A DNA stretch of 64,000 nucleotides from Tetracentron sinense (Eukaryota > Streptophyta > Magnoliopsida > Trochodendrales > Trochodendraceae). Below the pieces are notes generated by a model that saw nothing but the letters and a program-made list of their open reading frames with translations, was not told the origin of the DNA and did no database searches. Both the position numbers and the translations under genes were made by a program. Where the stretch lies: the NCBI GenBank assembly GCA_015143295.1, contig CM026565.1:30140052-30204051 (forward strand), given 5' to 3'. Below are positions 23,738-35,018 of this stretch, one piece after another (position 1 is the stretch's first letter; every line of letters begins with the position of its first letter).

Positions 23738-25334
23738 CTAAGGAGGTGGGAGGTATGGGGTTTGGGGATTTGGAGCTGTTTAACAAGGCGCTTCCGGCCA
23801 AACATAGCTGGAATATCCTTAACTCTCCCACTTCCCTTTTGTCAAAAGTTCTCAAAAGGTCTTTATTTTCCCATGATTCCTACTTAGAGGCTCTGAAGGG
23901 GTATCGAGCTTCATGGGGTTGGAGAAGTAAATTGGCAAATAGGAAGGTATTGGTGAAAGGCCTTCGTTGACAAGTGAGGGACGGAAGGTCAATTCTTATA
24001 TGGGTGGATCCCTGGATTCCAGAGTTACCAAACTTTAAAATTTTCTCCTCACTCAGCATGGGTGATGAGAATGATATGGTCAACTACCTCGTTGATGTTT
24101 AGACAAGTTCTTAGTGTTCTTCAAAGCTTCAGGATAGATTTTAAGAATTAGAAGTCCATGCTATCCAAAAAATTCCTTTTAGCACTAGAGGTGCTCAAGA
24201 TCACCTCATCTGGCACCATTCCAAATCGGGAATTTTTTCCGTGAAGTCAACTTACCATTTGTTGAAGCATGATCAGAGGGCCACTTCTAGTAGCCTGGGA
24301 CCCTCAACCCCTTTGATTAGTATGGTTGTGTGGAAAAAAACTTGGCGTATTCTGATTCCTCCCAAACTTTTGCATCTCATCTGGCGGGGTTGTTTGAATA
24401 CACTCCCAGTGGCTGAAAATCTCCAAAAGCAGCGAGTCCCTGTAGATCCTTTATGCCCTCTTTGCCAAGAAGAGTTTGAATCGATCACGCATCTGTTTCT
24501 ACTATACCCCTATGCTCGAGCAACATGGTTGGGCTTATCCTTTCATTGGCAAGGGGATTTCGTTACTATGGGTGACTTTGCCAAATGGTGGATGTATTGG
24601 TCGTCATACCTAGGGCTGTCAACGGATCGGATTCGGACCGGATCTGCCTAGATCCGAATCCGATCCGATTAAGAATCCGACTGATCCGAATCCGATCCGA
24701 GATCCGTCGGATCATGAAGTAACCGATCCGAATCTGATCCGATTATATATCGTCCGATCCGAATCCGATCCGATCCGATCCGAGTAAGGTTATTTTTTTT
24801 TAAAAAAAATCTATTTTAATAATAAAAAATCTAATAATACCTTAATTAATACTAATTAATGTTAATTTTTTTAAAAATTAATAATTTATACATAGAAAAT
24901 CTAAATAATATATTTAAAATAATTAAAAATTATTATTATTATCGGATCGGATTTTAATCGGATCGGATCACCCTATATCTAGATCCGATCCGATTATAAT
25001 CGGATTCCACCGATCCGATCCGAATCCGATCCGACGGATCACATATAGGGTCCAAAGTCCGGCTAATCGGATCGGATTCGGATCGGATCCGGATCATGAT
25101 CCGGTCCATTGACAGCCCTAGTCATACCCAAATTTCAGCTTTGAAAACTATAGGATGGCTGTGAACCTTGCTACTATGATATGGGCCATATGGTATGCCC
25201 GGAATGTTCGGGTCTTTTCTAACCGAAGGATCGATCCTTGTAGTTCGGTGGATTGGGCTAGAGGCATGGCAGATGAACTTGTTCACCAAGTTACGACTAG
25301 AACACTTTTGAGGAACAGTCCTGAAGATCACCAA
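23738..25334 (+). mobile_element. LINE remnant: RT C-terminus, zf-RVT, RNase H start
   Basis: Frames in order resemble the end of LINE ORF2. 23745-23970 has MGFGDLELFNKALPAKHSW and later KLANRKVLVKGLR. 23971-24240 has 'DGRSILIWVDPWIPE'. 24241-24610 is the zf-RVT module (WRILIPPKLLHLIWRG, then CPLCQEEFESITHLFLLYP). 25121-25330 has WAIWYARNVRVF. Stops and frame changes make it a pseudogene. It is interrupted by the hAT MITE at 24611-25120 and disrupted at 25335 by an LTR. A possible resumption of its RNase H end (RRQANQAAHNQAQQAVQ) lies near 26845. Confidence 0.82.
24611..25120. mobile_element. hAT MITE 'GATCCGA' family, copy 1, 8-bp target duplication
   Basis: The 510-bp element starts TAGGGCTGTCAACGGATCGG and ends with the inverse, ATTGACAGCCCTA. 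It is flanked by the exact 8-bp direct repeat GTCATACC (24603-24610 and 25121-25128), diagnostic of hAT insertion. The terminal 150 bp on each side are dense in 'gatccgaatccgatccga' repeats, while the middle is AT-rich. A second copy is at 59268-59745. It has no transposase, so it is non-autonomous. Confidence 0.93.
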
Positions 25335-26835
25335 TGTAGCACCCCGGACTTTTCCGTACTTAATGAATAGCACTTTCATAGCCAATTGGCCTTTCATGTA
25401 GTCTAATTAATAAATAAGGGAGAAATTGAAAATTCGGAAACGTTAGAAATGTTCCTTTTCGAAAGACGAATCCAACGCAAGTTGAATCGTCAAAATCCGA
25501 CTAACGAATCAAAAGATATGGCCAAAAGACCTAAGTGGAGAAAATGAGGAAAATCAACAAAATAGGCAAAACACAGACCAACCGGTCGACCGCTCCAGCC
25601 ACCAGTCGACCCGTAGCCTACCGGTCGACCGCTATCACACTAATTTTGTATGAGAGATTTTTCCAGATAAGGGGTTTGGACCGATCGACCGCTCCAGCCA
25701 ACGGGTCAACCGCTAGCCTAGCGATCGACCGCTCTTATGACCGGTCGACCGCTCCTCGAGCACTTTGCCTATTCAGTCTGTTTTGGCCAAAATTTTAAGG
25801 GTAGGATGGTCATTTGACCACCCCACTTTTTATATAAACCCCAAATCCGTGGGTGAGGGTTTCATAAACCCTTAAAGCTCTTAGTTGGGGATTTTGGGAG
25901 ATTGGAGAAGGAAGAGAAAGAAAAGCTAGGGTTTGGGCCAAAGGTTGGTGTGTGATCAAGGGAAAACTTGTGTCTTAGCTTCCCTCAAGTTCTCCTCCAA
26001 GTCCAAAGGTTAGTACACCCAACTAACTCCCATTAGCAATAACTTATGTTTTCCATTTTTGTTGATGATTCTTGATTCCATGTTTTCCCTCCTTTTAAAA
26101 GGTGTTATTTCTATAAAATGTAAACAAGATAATAAGGAATGTGATGATGTGTGGGTGGATGAGGGTTTGAGGCGATTGGATGTCGTATGGATGTTGTGTG
26201 ATGAATGAAATGGAAAAATGGTGGAAGGACACTCTACAAATAAGAAACTTACCTTGATGATTTGATGGAAAATATGCACAAAAAAGAGTAAGATGAACTA
26301 TTAAGAAAATGTTGCATGTTATGTGTTTGACAAAATGCCTAAACTAGGAGTAAATGAATTAAATGAATGAAATGGAAATAGGAATTGTATAAATCTTCTT
26401 ATAAATGATCAATTGCTCTAATGCGCTATATGTTACCTACCTTGTCATACGATTATGCTAGAAATCAAAATGCTATATCCATATGATCCTCTCATTCAAA
26501 CATGTCATCATGGTTGCCACTATTGACAAGCACACAAGCACGCATGCATGCATGAACCGGGTTTTCCACGAGTGGCTTTATATGATAAATCAAACAGGAA
26601 AACAAGAACACGTCAAGGAGGTTGGTAGCCCGAATGTGTGGGTACTAGCCTCTGGCTCACAAGTGAATAAAAGAAGAACACGTCAAGGAGGTTGGTAGCC
26701 AGAATATGCGGGTGCTAGCCTCTGGCTCACAAGTGAATAAAACAAGAACACGTCAAGGAGGTTGGTAGCCCAAGTGAAGGGTGCTAGCCTCTGGCTCACA
26801 AGTGAAAGAGAACAAGTACATGTCAAGATAGTGTT
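25335..26835 (+). mobile_element. Ty3/gypsy-type LTR (solo or truncated)
   Basis: Starts TGTAGCACCCCGGAC, the typical beginning of chromovirus-like plant LTRs, and contains several 'ccggtcgaccgctcc' repeats at 25560-25760, a TATA box (TTTTTATATAAACCCC near 25828) and a downstream 'tagggtttgggcc' leader. The right end is uncertain. About 26835 is proposed because a LINE-like RNase H frame appears just after it. Neither a primer-binding site nor internal gag-pol was found, so it is either a solo LTR or an LTR fragment. It separates two parts of the LINE remnant. Confidence 0.68.
26597..26815 (+). repeat. Tandem repeat, about 73-76 bp, three copies
   Basis: A unit made of 'aacaagaacacgtcaaggagg', 'ttggtagcc' and 'gctagcctctggctcacaag' followed by 'tgaataaa' is repeated three times with small changes, inside the LTR-like segment. 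Such minisatellites are common in U3 regions of plant LTRs. The sequence at 26900-27820 has no supported gene. Confidence 0.82.
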
Positions 26836-27825
26836 CATTCGTCGTCAGGCGAATCAAGCAGCACATAATCAAGCACAACAAGCAGTTCAGCAGGTTAGAT
26901 CTCATGGGAGCTCAGTTGCCCACTTCTAGGACTCGGATCCACAACAACATTATCCTTTTAATCCAAGAATTGTGGGAGTGGCAGGGGGGAAATGCCTCTC
27001 CTTGGCCAGCTTAGTTTGATTTTAACAAAAAAAAAACTAAAAATTAAACAACCGAAGATGCATTACCCTAAATTAGGGTACTTGCCTTGCACATATTTTG
27101 CGAAGGTGCTGAAGGACTTTTTGGATATTTGTAAATTTTGTGCTCTCACGCTCTTATTCCTATGCCTACTCGCTCTTTCGCTCTAATTCATCATTAATCT
27201 AACTATTAAATACAGATATATAATTGTAAGTAGTGTTAACATCAGCAAAGCAAAACAATGAACTTTTGACATGTCTTTTGATATATATTTTCAAAATATT
27301 TGTGATTTTTTATTCTGTTAATATTTTTTAAAATTTCTTAACTAGAGTTAAATATTTTTAACTAGAGTTAAATTTTTTTTCAAAGAACCAAAGTTAGATT
27401 ATTGAAAACGTTAGTAAATCTCAACCATGATTAATAGGGGTTATCAATGACACATATTGACCTGTGGGTGCAATTGAACTCCCAAGTTTACTATTGGCTA
27501 TGATTTGATCTCTACAAAATTGTTCCTATCTCTCTCCGTAATAACAAAATTTTCACCGCTATAATGTAAAAAGGGGAAGCTTTGCTTCAAAGCCGTGAAA
27601 CAGAGCTCCGAATCAAGTTCAAAATTAATCTCTAACTTTTTACTTGAGCCATGCTCACACAAAAAATTTAAAAATGAATTCCTCTTAGCGGCTAGGTGTT
27701 ACTCTCCCATTTATAATCCCACCTCAGTTCGGTACTAGTTTTCGCAATGGTGTATAAGGGACCACAAACCCTCTTTAAGTCAGACCATTTTAGAGTAGTT
27801 GTGTGTATTTACCCTTATGGCACCT

Positions 27826-28242
27826 CAAGGTTTGAAATTTTGCAAAATTTCAATTTCGTCCAACCCTAAGGACATCAGTACAGAGTACATTTCGAAAACA
27901 TGAATTCAATCGAAAATTCGGGTCAAATGTAGGATTTCGAAGATTTCAGAATTTCTCGGCGATATTTTGGAAATTTATTTTTAAATAGGTTATTGAAATT
28001 TTGTGAAATTTCATAAATTTATATATTAATTTTAAAAATAAAATAATTATTATTATTATTTAAATATAAAATTTTTAATAAAATATAATTTTACTAACAT
28101 ATCTATTTAATTAAAATAGATATAATTAATAAAATATTAATATTTCCGATTTAGAAATTTCACCGAGATTCTACAATTTGTCAGGATTTTGGTTCAGTTG
28201 GCCGATCAAAATCTCCACAAATTTCGAAATTTCAAACCTAGG
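27826..28242. mobile_element. hAT-like MITE 'CAAGGTTTGAAAT' family, copy 1
   Basis: Ends read CAAGGTTTGAAATTTTGC and, reverse-complemented, CCTAGGTTTGAAATTTCG. The 8-bp flanks TGGCACCT and TGGCACCA differ at one base and fit an aged hAT target duplication. The interior is very AT-rich. Copy 2 at 50979-51422 has an exact duplication. This copy ends about 400 bp upstream of the SPX start codon and may lie in the distal promoter. Confidence 0.8.
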
Positions 28243-28469
28243 TGGCACCATGATGGTTACCTTAGGTATGATGTTACAAAACAGCCACGGCTTGAAAGGC
28301 GGATTACTACCCGAGCGAAGCGGCTAGAGAGCCGAGATCGAGCGCTTAAAAAACAGAAGTCATGAGCACCTGGTGGCGCATTCTGAAGCGCCCATGTAAA
28401 AGATGCTCTCTCGCTCTCAGAGAGTCACACCAATAGGAATAAAACCCCGAAATATCCTTACAAAGCAGA

Positions 28470-28500
28470 GGATATTCGCGCTCTAAAATCTCGAATATTC
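28470..28500 (+). promoter_or_regulatory. Two P1BS (PHR1-binding) sites upstream of SPX
   Basis: GGATATTC at 28470-28477 and GAATATTC at 28493-28500 both fit the palindromic P1BS consensus GNATATNC. They lie 179 and 156 bp upstream of the SPX start codon and are 23 bp apart centre to centre, about two helical turns. PHR1-type MYB factors bind this site in phosphate-starvation genes, SPX genes among them. Binding here is inferred from the motif. Confidence 0.75.
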
Positions 28501-28648
28501 TGCTCCAACCGTTATATGACTCTCTCTTCCTCCTCACTTTCTCTCCCTCCTTCTTCGCCGTCAGATCTCCATCCGTTTCGTCCGTCTGATTTCCGCCGAT
28601 ATATTCCGTCCGTTCTCTGTGTTTTCTGGCCAGGTAGAAAGAGAAGAA

Positions 28649-31600
28649 ATGAAGTTCGGGAAGAGCCTTAGCAATCAGATCGAGGAAACTTTGCCTGATT
28701 GGAGAGATAAATTTCTGTCGTATAAGGAATTGAAGAAAAAATTGAAGCTCATCGATCCAAAAGGAGGCGAGAGGTGTACCAAACGGCCGAGATTTGATGC
28801 CGGTGATTGTACGGAAGCCGGAGAAAAAGAGGTGAATGTAATGACGAGAGAGGAGATTGATTTCATCCGGTTATTAGAAGACGAGCTCGAGAAATTCAAT
28901 ACGTTTTTCGTCGAACAAGAGGAAGAATACATCATCAAATTAAAGGTATTCTTCTTGTTTCTCTAACACTTTTTCAGGAAAATTAGGGTTTTTTTTTTTT
29001 TCAGCTTTTATGGTTAATGATTTTTTTAAAAATTAGGGTAAAATGTTAGTTGCTTTTTTGCTAAAATGCGCCGAGCGCGTCTAGTTCAAGGGAAGGTCGA
29101 GATCTTCAGGCATAACCGTTTTGGGCCTGAATTTTAAGCGGATGGTGAATTGTTTGTTAATTTTAGTTTCTCCGGTAACGGAAATTTCATAACCTACGCC
29201 TTTTCTGTGTTGTTGGCCGTGTTGTGGTGACTCAGTTTGTCCTTGGGTTGAGTCAACTCGCTTGTCTTCCGTTTTGTGTCTGCAAATCGGCAGAGAGATC
29301 TTCTGTGCCCCTTTAAATACACTGGGCATGTTGGTAAAAGTGAAGTTGTGCAAGACGAATTTGTCTCATTGCATTGCATAATGTGTTTTTACCAATATAC
29401 CCGTCCTTGTATACGTGGCGTTTTATTATCGAGTGCAACACAAGATCTGTGTGCCGGCTTGCACACACAAAATGGACTTGTCCCGGTCCCTCGAGTCTCG
29501 ACCATGCAATAGCAATCTGCTAAAATGCAGCCCGGCACACGTTAGGTTCATTTCCTTGCTTATGGTAACGAATGGATTGGATTTGGTCTGACGAGAGCCA
29601 GACCAAAACCCTCTGGCCACTCACAAAACCACTTTAATTATCCTTTTAACACTATTAAAAAAAATTAACTCTTAGGTTTAAATTTTGTAAATATTTTTTT
29701 TCTAAAATAATGTATTGGTTGCAAGAGCTCCAATGTGGAAACTAATATCTGACGTATTGACCGTATTAACATTAAAATAGTAAGTAATAAGTAAAAAAAA
29801 GGCTAAAAGTGAGTGAATTTTAACCACACTTAATAAGTGCTAAAAGGGTCACACATTGGCGGAGCCACATGGGGCAGGGGGCTTCAGCTCCCCCCCGTGA
29901 ATTTTTGAGAAAAAAAAATTTTTATTACAAAAGGGACACAAACAGTGGTGATGTCCCATGAACTTGGCCCCAAAAAAAGTTCAGGGGTAGAGAATCCTGA
30001 CTCTGCCCCTACGACACATGACGGCCTATAAAGCATGGGCATGGGCCAGACGGTTTTGATCCCATTCCAGTAAGGAATCATTTTAGGAGAAGCGCATGAC
30101 AACTTCCAGCTGGTACGCTTCAGATGATACGGTCAACGAATCTCGTGCCTCCTGTAAATTTCGCTTACAAGCCCCTTTTCGGCCATGTAAGCGGTATTAA
30201 GTTCCTGTTCTTGGGCATGTGCTATATCTATCGTGCAATTTTACTGTTCCAAGTGGAATCTCATTTATTTAGGGCGGCTTGGCATAATTCTGGTGCTTCT
30301 CTTAAAAAGAATTAATTATCATAAATTTTGATTCTTATAAAGTTACAAGGAATTATACACAAAGTTAAATTTGACAAAAATAAATAAATAACAATATTAT
30401 TGTAGTTTTCATGCTTAATTCATTTGTTTTAAGCCATTTCTTAGGTTTAATTATGGGTTTAATGATGAGAAGCACCATTTTTTAAAACTAAAATTGTGTC
30501 CAAAACAGAGATTATTCGTCTTTGTACTGTAGTAATATGATTGTAAGAAAAGAAATAGAGTGCTAGTCCTACTGTCAAGTGTTTTCTACTCTCAACATGA
30601 ACCAACCACCTGTCCAAATTCTCTATACAATCACTGAAAAAATGTGCACTTTAACTGTGATATTGGACAAGTGGTTGATCCATGTTGAGAGTAGGAAACA
30701 CTTGAGAGTAGGGCTAGCACTCCTCAAAGAAATATATGCACATGTTAGCGGAGGAGTTAGAGCTTTTTCTTTTGGTTGGAGTGCAGGAGTTGCAGGATAT
30801 GCTCGCAAAGGCCAAGTACTCAAATGAGGAGATGATGAAAGTGAGCAAGGAGATTGTGGATTTCCATGGAGAGATGATTTTGTTGGAGAATTACAGCGCC
30901 CTTAACTACACAGGTACCTGCTTCTCCCTTTTTCTTTTTCATCTTGATACTATAACCCCCATTAATTTATGGAATTATGCTTCTGTTTTTTAAAGTTACC
31001 AGTCTTTTTGTGTGTTCTGAAAGTACCCCTTGATATTGATGTACCTACTGTAATAGTACCGAATCTCCTATACTTAGGGCTCGTTTGGCATCATTCTCAA
31101 GGAACAATTCTCTATGAATAGAAACTCAGAGTCTAGAACCTCATATTACTATCATGGTTATTGTGGTTCACTCATGAAACTGCAGAAAATTGGGAGAGCC
31201 ATATCATTTGTTCTAGTTTGCACTCCCTAGTAGAGGGCAATCTTCTCTTTATAACACCCTTTTTTTTTTTGTTTTTTTTATGGGTCTAAACGTCTAACAC
31301 CCAAAAAAAATTGTTTTTTAGGTTGACACGGATAAAGATATTAGAGACATCTCATGACTAGTCCATATCAATGAATTATAGATGAGGCCTCCGGTGTACT
31401 ATTACTCATGATATCTTTAAGATCTAGATTTGATAGGGTCTAAGACACTCTTGAAATCATAGTTTTAGACTCAACTTTAACAAGCATGTTCAAGTTGTAG
31501 AATAAAAAATGCACAAAAGTTATGTCCCTAGTATAGGGTTAGTGCGCAAAATAATTAAGAGTTTAAATATGAAGCGGAGCTTTGGCTTAAAATCTATGCA

Positions 31601-32270
31601 GAGCTCTCCAAAGTAAGCCATATATATGTCTGTGCAAAATAATTAAGAGTTTAAATATGAAGCGGAGATTTGGCTTAAAATGTATGCAGAGCTCTCCAAA
31701 GTAAGCCATATATATGTCTCTGTGGCTTCTGCCTGGCCACTGGCTGCCATTAGCCCACTCAACATCTACATGGCATTGACTTGTTCTCGTTGGCTCATAC
31801 CCGCTCACTTCAACAATAATATGTTTTAAACAGGATTGGTGAAGATACTCAAGAAGTATGACAAGCGCACCGGTGCTCTCATTCGCCTGCCTTTCATTCG
31901 TAGGGTCTTACAAGAGCCCTTCTTCACCACTGACTTGCTTGACAAGCTTGTGAAGGAGTGTGAGACGATGCTCGACTGCCTATTCTCCACAGATGAAAAC
32001 TCTCTCCCCTTAGTTGATGAGGGAGAAGGGTATGACACCAAAGTGCCCACCATCAAGCAAGACGGTCTGCTTAGAGTGCCCAAGGAACTCGCAGAGATCG
32101 AGTATATGGAGAGCTTGTATATGAAGAGCACCATATCAGCATTGCGGGTCTTGAAGGAAATACGAAGCGGAAGCTCTACTGTAAGCGTCTTTTCATTACC
32201 ACCATTGCAAATTAGTGGCTTGGAGGAGACATGGAAAAATATTCCTGCCCTGGAACAAGCAGCCAAGTAG
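28649..32270 (+). CDS. SPX-domain protein (SPX1/SPX2-like), phosphate sensing
   Basis: Three exons, 28649-28945, 30787-30913 and 31834-32270, with GT-AG introns in phases 0 and 1, encode 286 residues; Arabidopsis SPX1 and SPX2 are 256 and 287. The N-terminus MKFGKSLSNQIEETLPDWRD, the helix KELKKKLKLI, a central EEIDFIRLLEDELEKFNTFF segment, VDFHGEMILLENYSALNYTG and the basic KILKKYDKRTG motif form the SPX domain (about residues 1-165). The basic residues of the last motif (K145-R153) belong to the inositol-pyrophosphate binding surface. The tail has the family's RSGSSTVSVFSLPPL motif. There is no EXS, MFS or RING domain, so it is a stand-alone SPX protein. Such proteins sit in nucleus or cytoplasm and block PHR transcription factors when phosphate is plentiful. 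Intron 1 (1.84 kb) and intron 2 (0.92 kb) carry MITE, SINE and tandem-repeat insertions. Confidence 0.96.
29438..29512. repeat. Short dispersed repeat 'acacaagatctgtgtgc', copy 1
   Basis: 'cacaagatctgtgtgc' followed by 'gcttgcacacacaa' recurs at about 43905-43945 as 'cacaagatctgtgtgcagggttgcacacacaa' type sequence. The core is an interrupted palindrome. It lies in SPX intron 1. Family and mobility are unknown. Confidence 0.5.
29712..29805 (+). mobile_element. SINE family A, 3' fragment in SPX intron 1
   Basis: 'ggttgcaagagctccaatg' and the following 'ctgacgtattgaccgtatt' match the 3' half of the SINE at 6834-7000, with a terminal A-rich stretch at about 29790-29798. The tRNA-like head is absent, so this is a truncated copy. 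Confidence 0.65.
29858..30015. repeat. Dispersed 'ggcggagccacatgggg' repeat in SPX intron 1
   Basis: 'ggcggagccacatggggcag' followed by 'ggggcttcagctccccccc' matches the minus strand of about 1692-1742. The right side has 'gtagagaatcctgactctgc'. It is probably a fragment of a common plant transposon family. No ends or target duplication were resolved. Confidence 0.5.
30558..30725. mobile_element. MULE-type MITE, copy 1, 9-bp target duplication, in SPX intron 1
   Basis: The 168-bp element has inverted ends GAGTGCTAGTCCTACT and GAGGAGTGCTAGCCCTACTC (right end reverse-complemented), and an inner pair around 'actctcaacatg'. It is flanked by the exact 9-bp direct repeat AAAGAAATA at 30549-30557 and 30726-30734, as in Mutator-like insertions. 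It lies only 61 bp upstream of SPX exon 2. A second copy is at 48979-49148. Confidence 0.88.
31544..31719. repeat. 88-bp tandem duplication in SPX intron 2
   Basis: Two adjacent, nearly identical copies (31544-31631 and 31632-31719) both contain 'gtttaaatatgaagcggag', 'tttggcttaaaat' and 'gcagagctctccaaagtaag'. They differ at a few positions only. The array ends about 115 bp upstream of exon 3. Confidence 0.88.
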
Positions 32271-32569
32271 CTGTGGTTTGTGGAGAAAATGGGGTAGTGG
32301 TGTTTTTTTGTATTTGTTTCTTATATTTTTTTTTCCCCCTCTTATACTTGAGGTTTTACTTGTATTAGATACTAACACAGATGTAAAATACTTGAACTAG
32401 TCTTTGGTATACATTACAACACTTTGTTCCCTGTCACGGGCTTGTTTGGTTACAAAGTCAACTTTAAGCAGCGCTGTTTTAGCTTCTGTATTAGCCATTT
32501 GAGCAGCGCTGTTTTAGCTTCTGTATTAGCCATTTGATGTATTTTAGCAGATGCCGATAACCTTACCTT

Positions 32570-32755
32570 TTTCTTCCTTTTTTTGGCAAAGGACAGTGCC
32601 CCAAACCCTTTGAGGCAAGGACTAGGCTCTTTGGGTGTCCGCACTACCCACTCGGAATTTTCCCTACTTGGAATTTTTCCTACAGACACCAGAGTAAGTC
32701 GAGGAGTGGGAGTTGAACACACAACCACAGGGAGCAAACCCAGGATGCTTGCCTA
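32570..32755 (-). mobile_element. Possible SINE, degenerate
   Basis: On the minus strand a box B-like GTGTTCAACTCCCACTCC lies downstream of 'GCAAGCATCCTGGGTTTGC', and the sequence runs into an A-rich end (T-rich 32570-32586 on the plus strand). A good box A and flanking repeats were not found. Nothing else is recognised at 32271-33835. Confidence 0.4.
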
Positions 32756-33839
32756 ATTGGGTACTTAAGGAAAAACCTGGTTTTCACTCTGCCAGTACTT
32801 TTTCAGAGTTGGAACCAAACATGGCTTTAAGGATTCTGTGAGGGAGAAAGTACCATTTGTATTAACCTATACTAATCTTTAGTAAGTGCCATGCACAAGA
32901 GATCTTCTGCTCCAAATTTCGACAGCCTATCACACTAACTATCCTTCTAGACTGCCAATGTGGGTTAACTCAGCGAATGAATACCAGATACGGGTTCGTG
33001 GTATCAGTACTTTCAGAGTTTTTAAACCAATGTTTTGAACCCGGACGGCAGTTGGTCCGGTAAACCTTTGAACCAAATCCCTGAGGCTCCGACTCTTTTG
33101 GTGAGATTTTTAAAAGTTGGAAATATTAATGTTTTGGAACAGGAGGCAAGAGTTTGAGAGGAGAGGGTTTCTAACTCTTTTGCATAATAGTATCTCGAGT
33201 CGTACTTCCATACCCCTAGGGTATTTAACCGTTCAATACCTAAGAATCGTGACCGTTCATCAGGCCACGATTTCTTCACTTTTTTTCTCCAACAGGTTAC
33301 CTCTTAGGTGACCTTATTAGCTTAAAACACTTATAAGTAAGTAACTAGCATGTGAAAGCATTTGAACCGTTTATCTTTATAATAGACGGTTCAAATCTAT
33401 GGGTATTGTATGATTGGATACCCTGTGGGTATTGAAAAAAATCATAATATCTCAGATTTATTATGTTCAATTTAATGGCAATGCTAGCATTATTTTCTTT
33501 GAAACTCACTTTCTTATGGATACATGTGTTATTGTCTTTCATTAAGAATAGGATACCTGTTTTCCACTACCATTCTCTCCGATCAAAAAGAGAAAGAAAC
33601 TGATGCCTGGCATTACCTTAAGCTGTGTTTGGTTGCTGTGAAAATAAAGGTGGAAAAGAAAATAGATGGGAAATTTAATTTTCTATCATTTCATTACTGA
33701 GAAAACAAATGAAAAGGGAAAAAAAAATTTATTCCTAAACATTGATTTCAAATCTTTACAAAAATAGTAGGATTTTAAAAAGAAAAGGAAAGAAAAAAAA
33801 AACGAGGGGAAAAAAAAATCGGGGTTTTTATTTCAGTCC

Positions 33840-34362
33840 CCTCACGTCTCTTCTTCTCCGCTTCTTCCACTCCTCTTCACGACCTGCGGTTGATTTCCAG
33901 CAACTTTTGCGGCGAATCCGGCCACTCCGACGACTTGGTTCAGGTACCTCTCTTTCTCTCCTCTCTTGCCTTTCTCCATCTGTTCGTTAGTCTCGTTGTT
34001 CATTCTCTCCTTCATATTCGGTTGGGTTAAGTGCGCTCTCTCTGCTATTTGGTTCATGATTTTGAACCCTAACACGTTTCGGACATAAGGTGTTTGATGA
34101 AATGTCTCAATGGACTAAATCAGTCCCAAGACTTTAATACATCTATTTTGCTTCCCAGTTTCTGCTATACCAACTACCAGATCTTAAACTGAGTAAAACC
34201 ACTTTCGCTTCATTAACTGCAGATGCTAAGCAAGCTCACCTAAACCCCATTTAAGCTTTTATCTTTTACTTGAGTTACTATTTAGATTTGAAATTTGACA
34301 ATTGTTTGCCTAACTTGATTGCAGGACTGCAGAGCTGTATAGTTCTTCCATCTTATCTTTGG
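33840..34362 (+). other. Possible noncoding leader exons of an unidentified transcript
   Basis: A CT-rich segment ending in a strong splice donor (exon end 33943, then GTACCT) looks like a plant 5' untranslated exon. A possible second exon, 34325-34362, lies between 'gattgcag' and GTGAGT. No coding exon follows. They could belong to a noncoding RNA, or to a long 5' leader of the RPC6 gene at 41400, whose ATG lies 4 bases after 'ttttaatag'. This is inference from splice-site appearance only. Confidence 0.3.
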
Positions 34363-34729
34363 GTGAGTTTGCATATTCGACCATTAATAGAATTGCATAC
34401 TGTAAGTGATTATTTTTGCTTTGAGAACTATTTTTTTTATATGATTCTTGTGGATTTTTTTCCCTTTAAAAAAAAAATTTATGTGATGCCTCTTGTTGAA
34501 TTGTGATTGGATTTGTTAAAATGGAGTTGTTCTTTCTTGTGAATTTTTGTTGAAGTATGAGAAGTGAAATCACTTCCAAGAACAAGTCTAATCATAAGTT
34601 ACAAATGTTCCAAAATACTGTTTCTATGTTTCAAAAGATTCTGAATGTAAATTTGCTTACTATTCGTAAATGGAAGTCACCCAAAAACCTACTAAAAGCT
34701 CATTCAAACCTTCTAAAGTATATTCCAAA

Positions 34730-35018
34730 TAGGGGTGGCGGCAACCCTTGACAATTATGCTTGAACCAACCCAGAAAACCAGTTGTTTGAGTTTTGAATT
34801 TGCTTACAAAATGTGTGGTAACCCAACCTGACCCCATAGCCAAACAATGGACTAACCTGCCCTGACTCAGACCATAGCCGAACGGCTGATTAATCCGCAC
34901 TGTTTTGTTCCTTTGTATTGGCAAACCTCAAAACGAATAATAATGGGGCCTAATTTGGGTTGGGCATTTGTTCACTGAGTTGAGGGTCAATCTGACCCAA
35001 CCCATTGCCACCCCTATT
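34730..35018. mobile_element. Probable hAT-type MITE, about 290 bp
   Basis: The ends TAGGGGTGGCGGCAACCC and, reverse-complemented, TAGGGGTGGCAATGGGTT are inverted repeats of a common plant hAT type. The interior has repeated 'aaccaaccc' and 'tgacccaaccc' words. The flanking 8 bases do not match each other, so the insertion is old or the ends are slightly misplaced. Sequence from 35019 to 35960 shows no gene. Confidence 0.6.

Noticed and set aside
28675-28938. 87-residue minus-strand frame
   Set aside because: Antisense shadow of SPX exon 1.
31826-32266. 146-residue minus-strand frame
   Set aside because: Antisense shadow of SPX exon 3.
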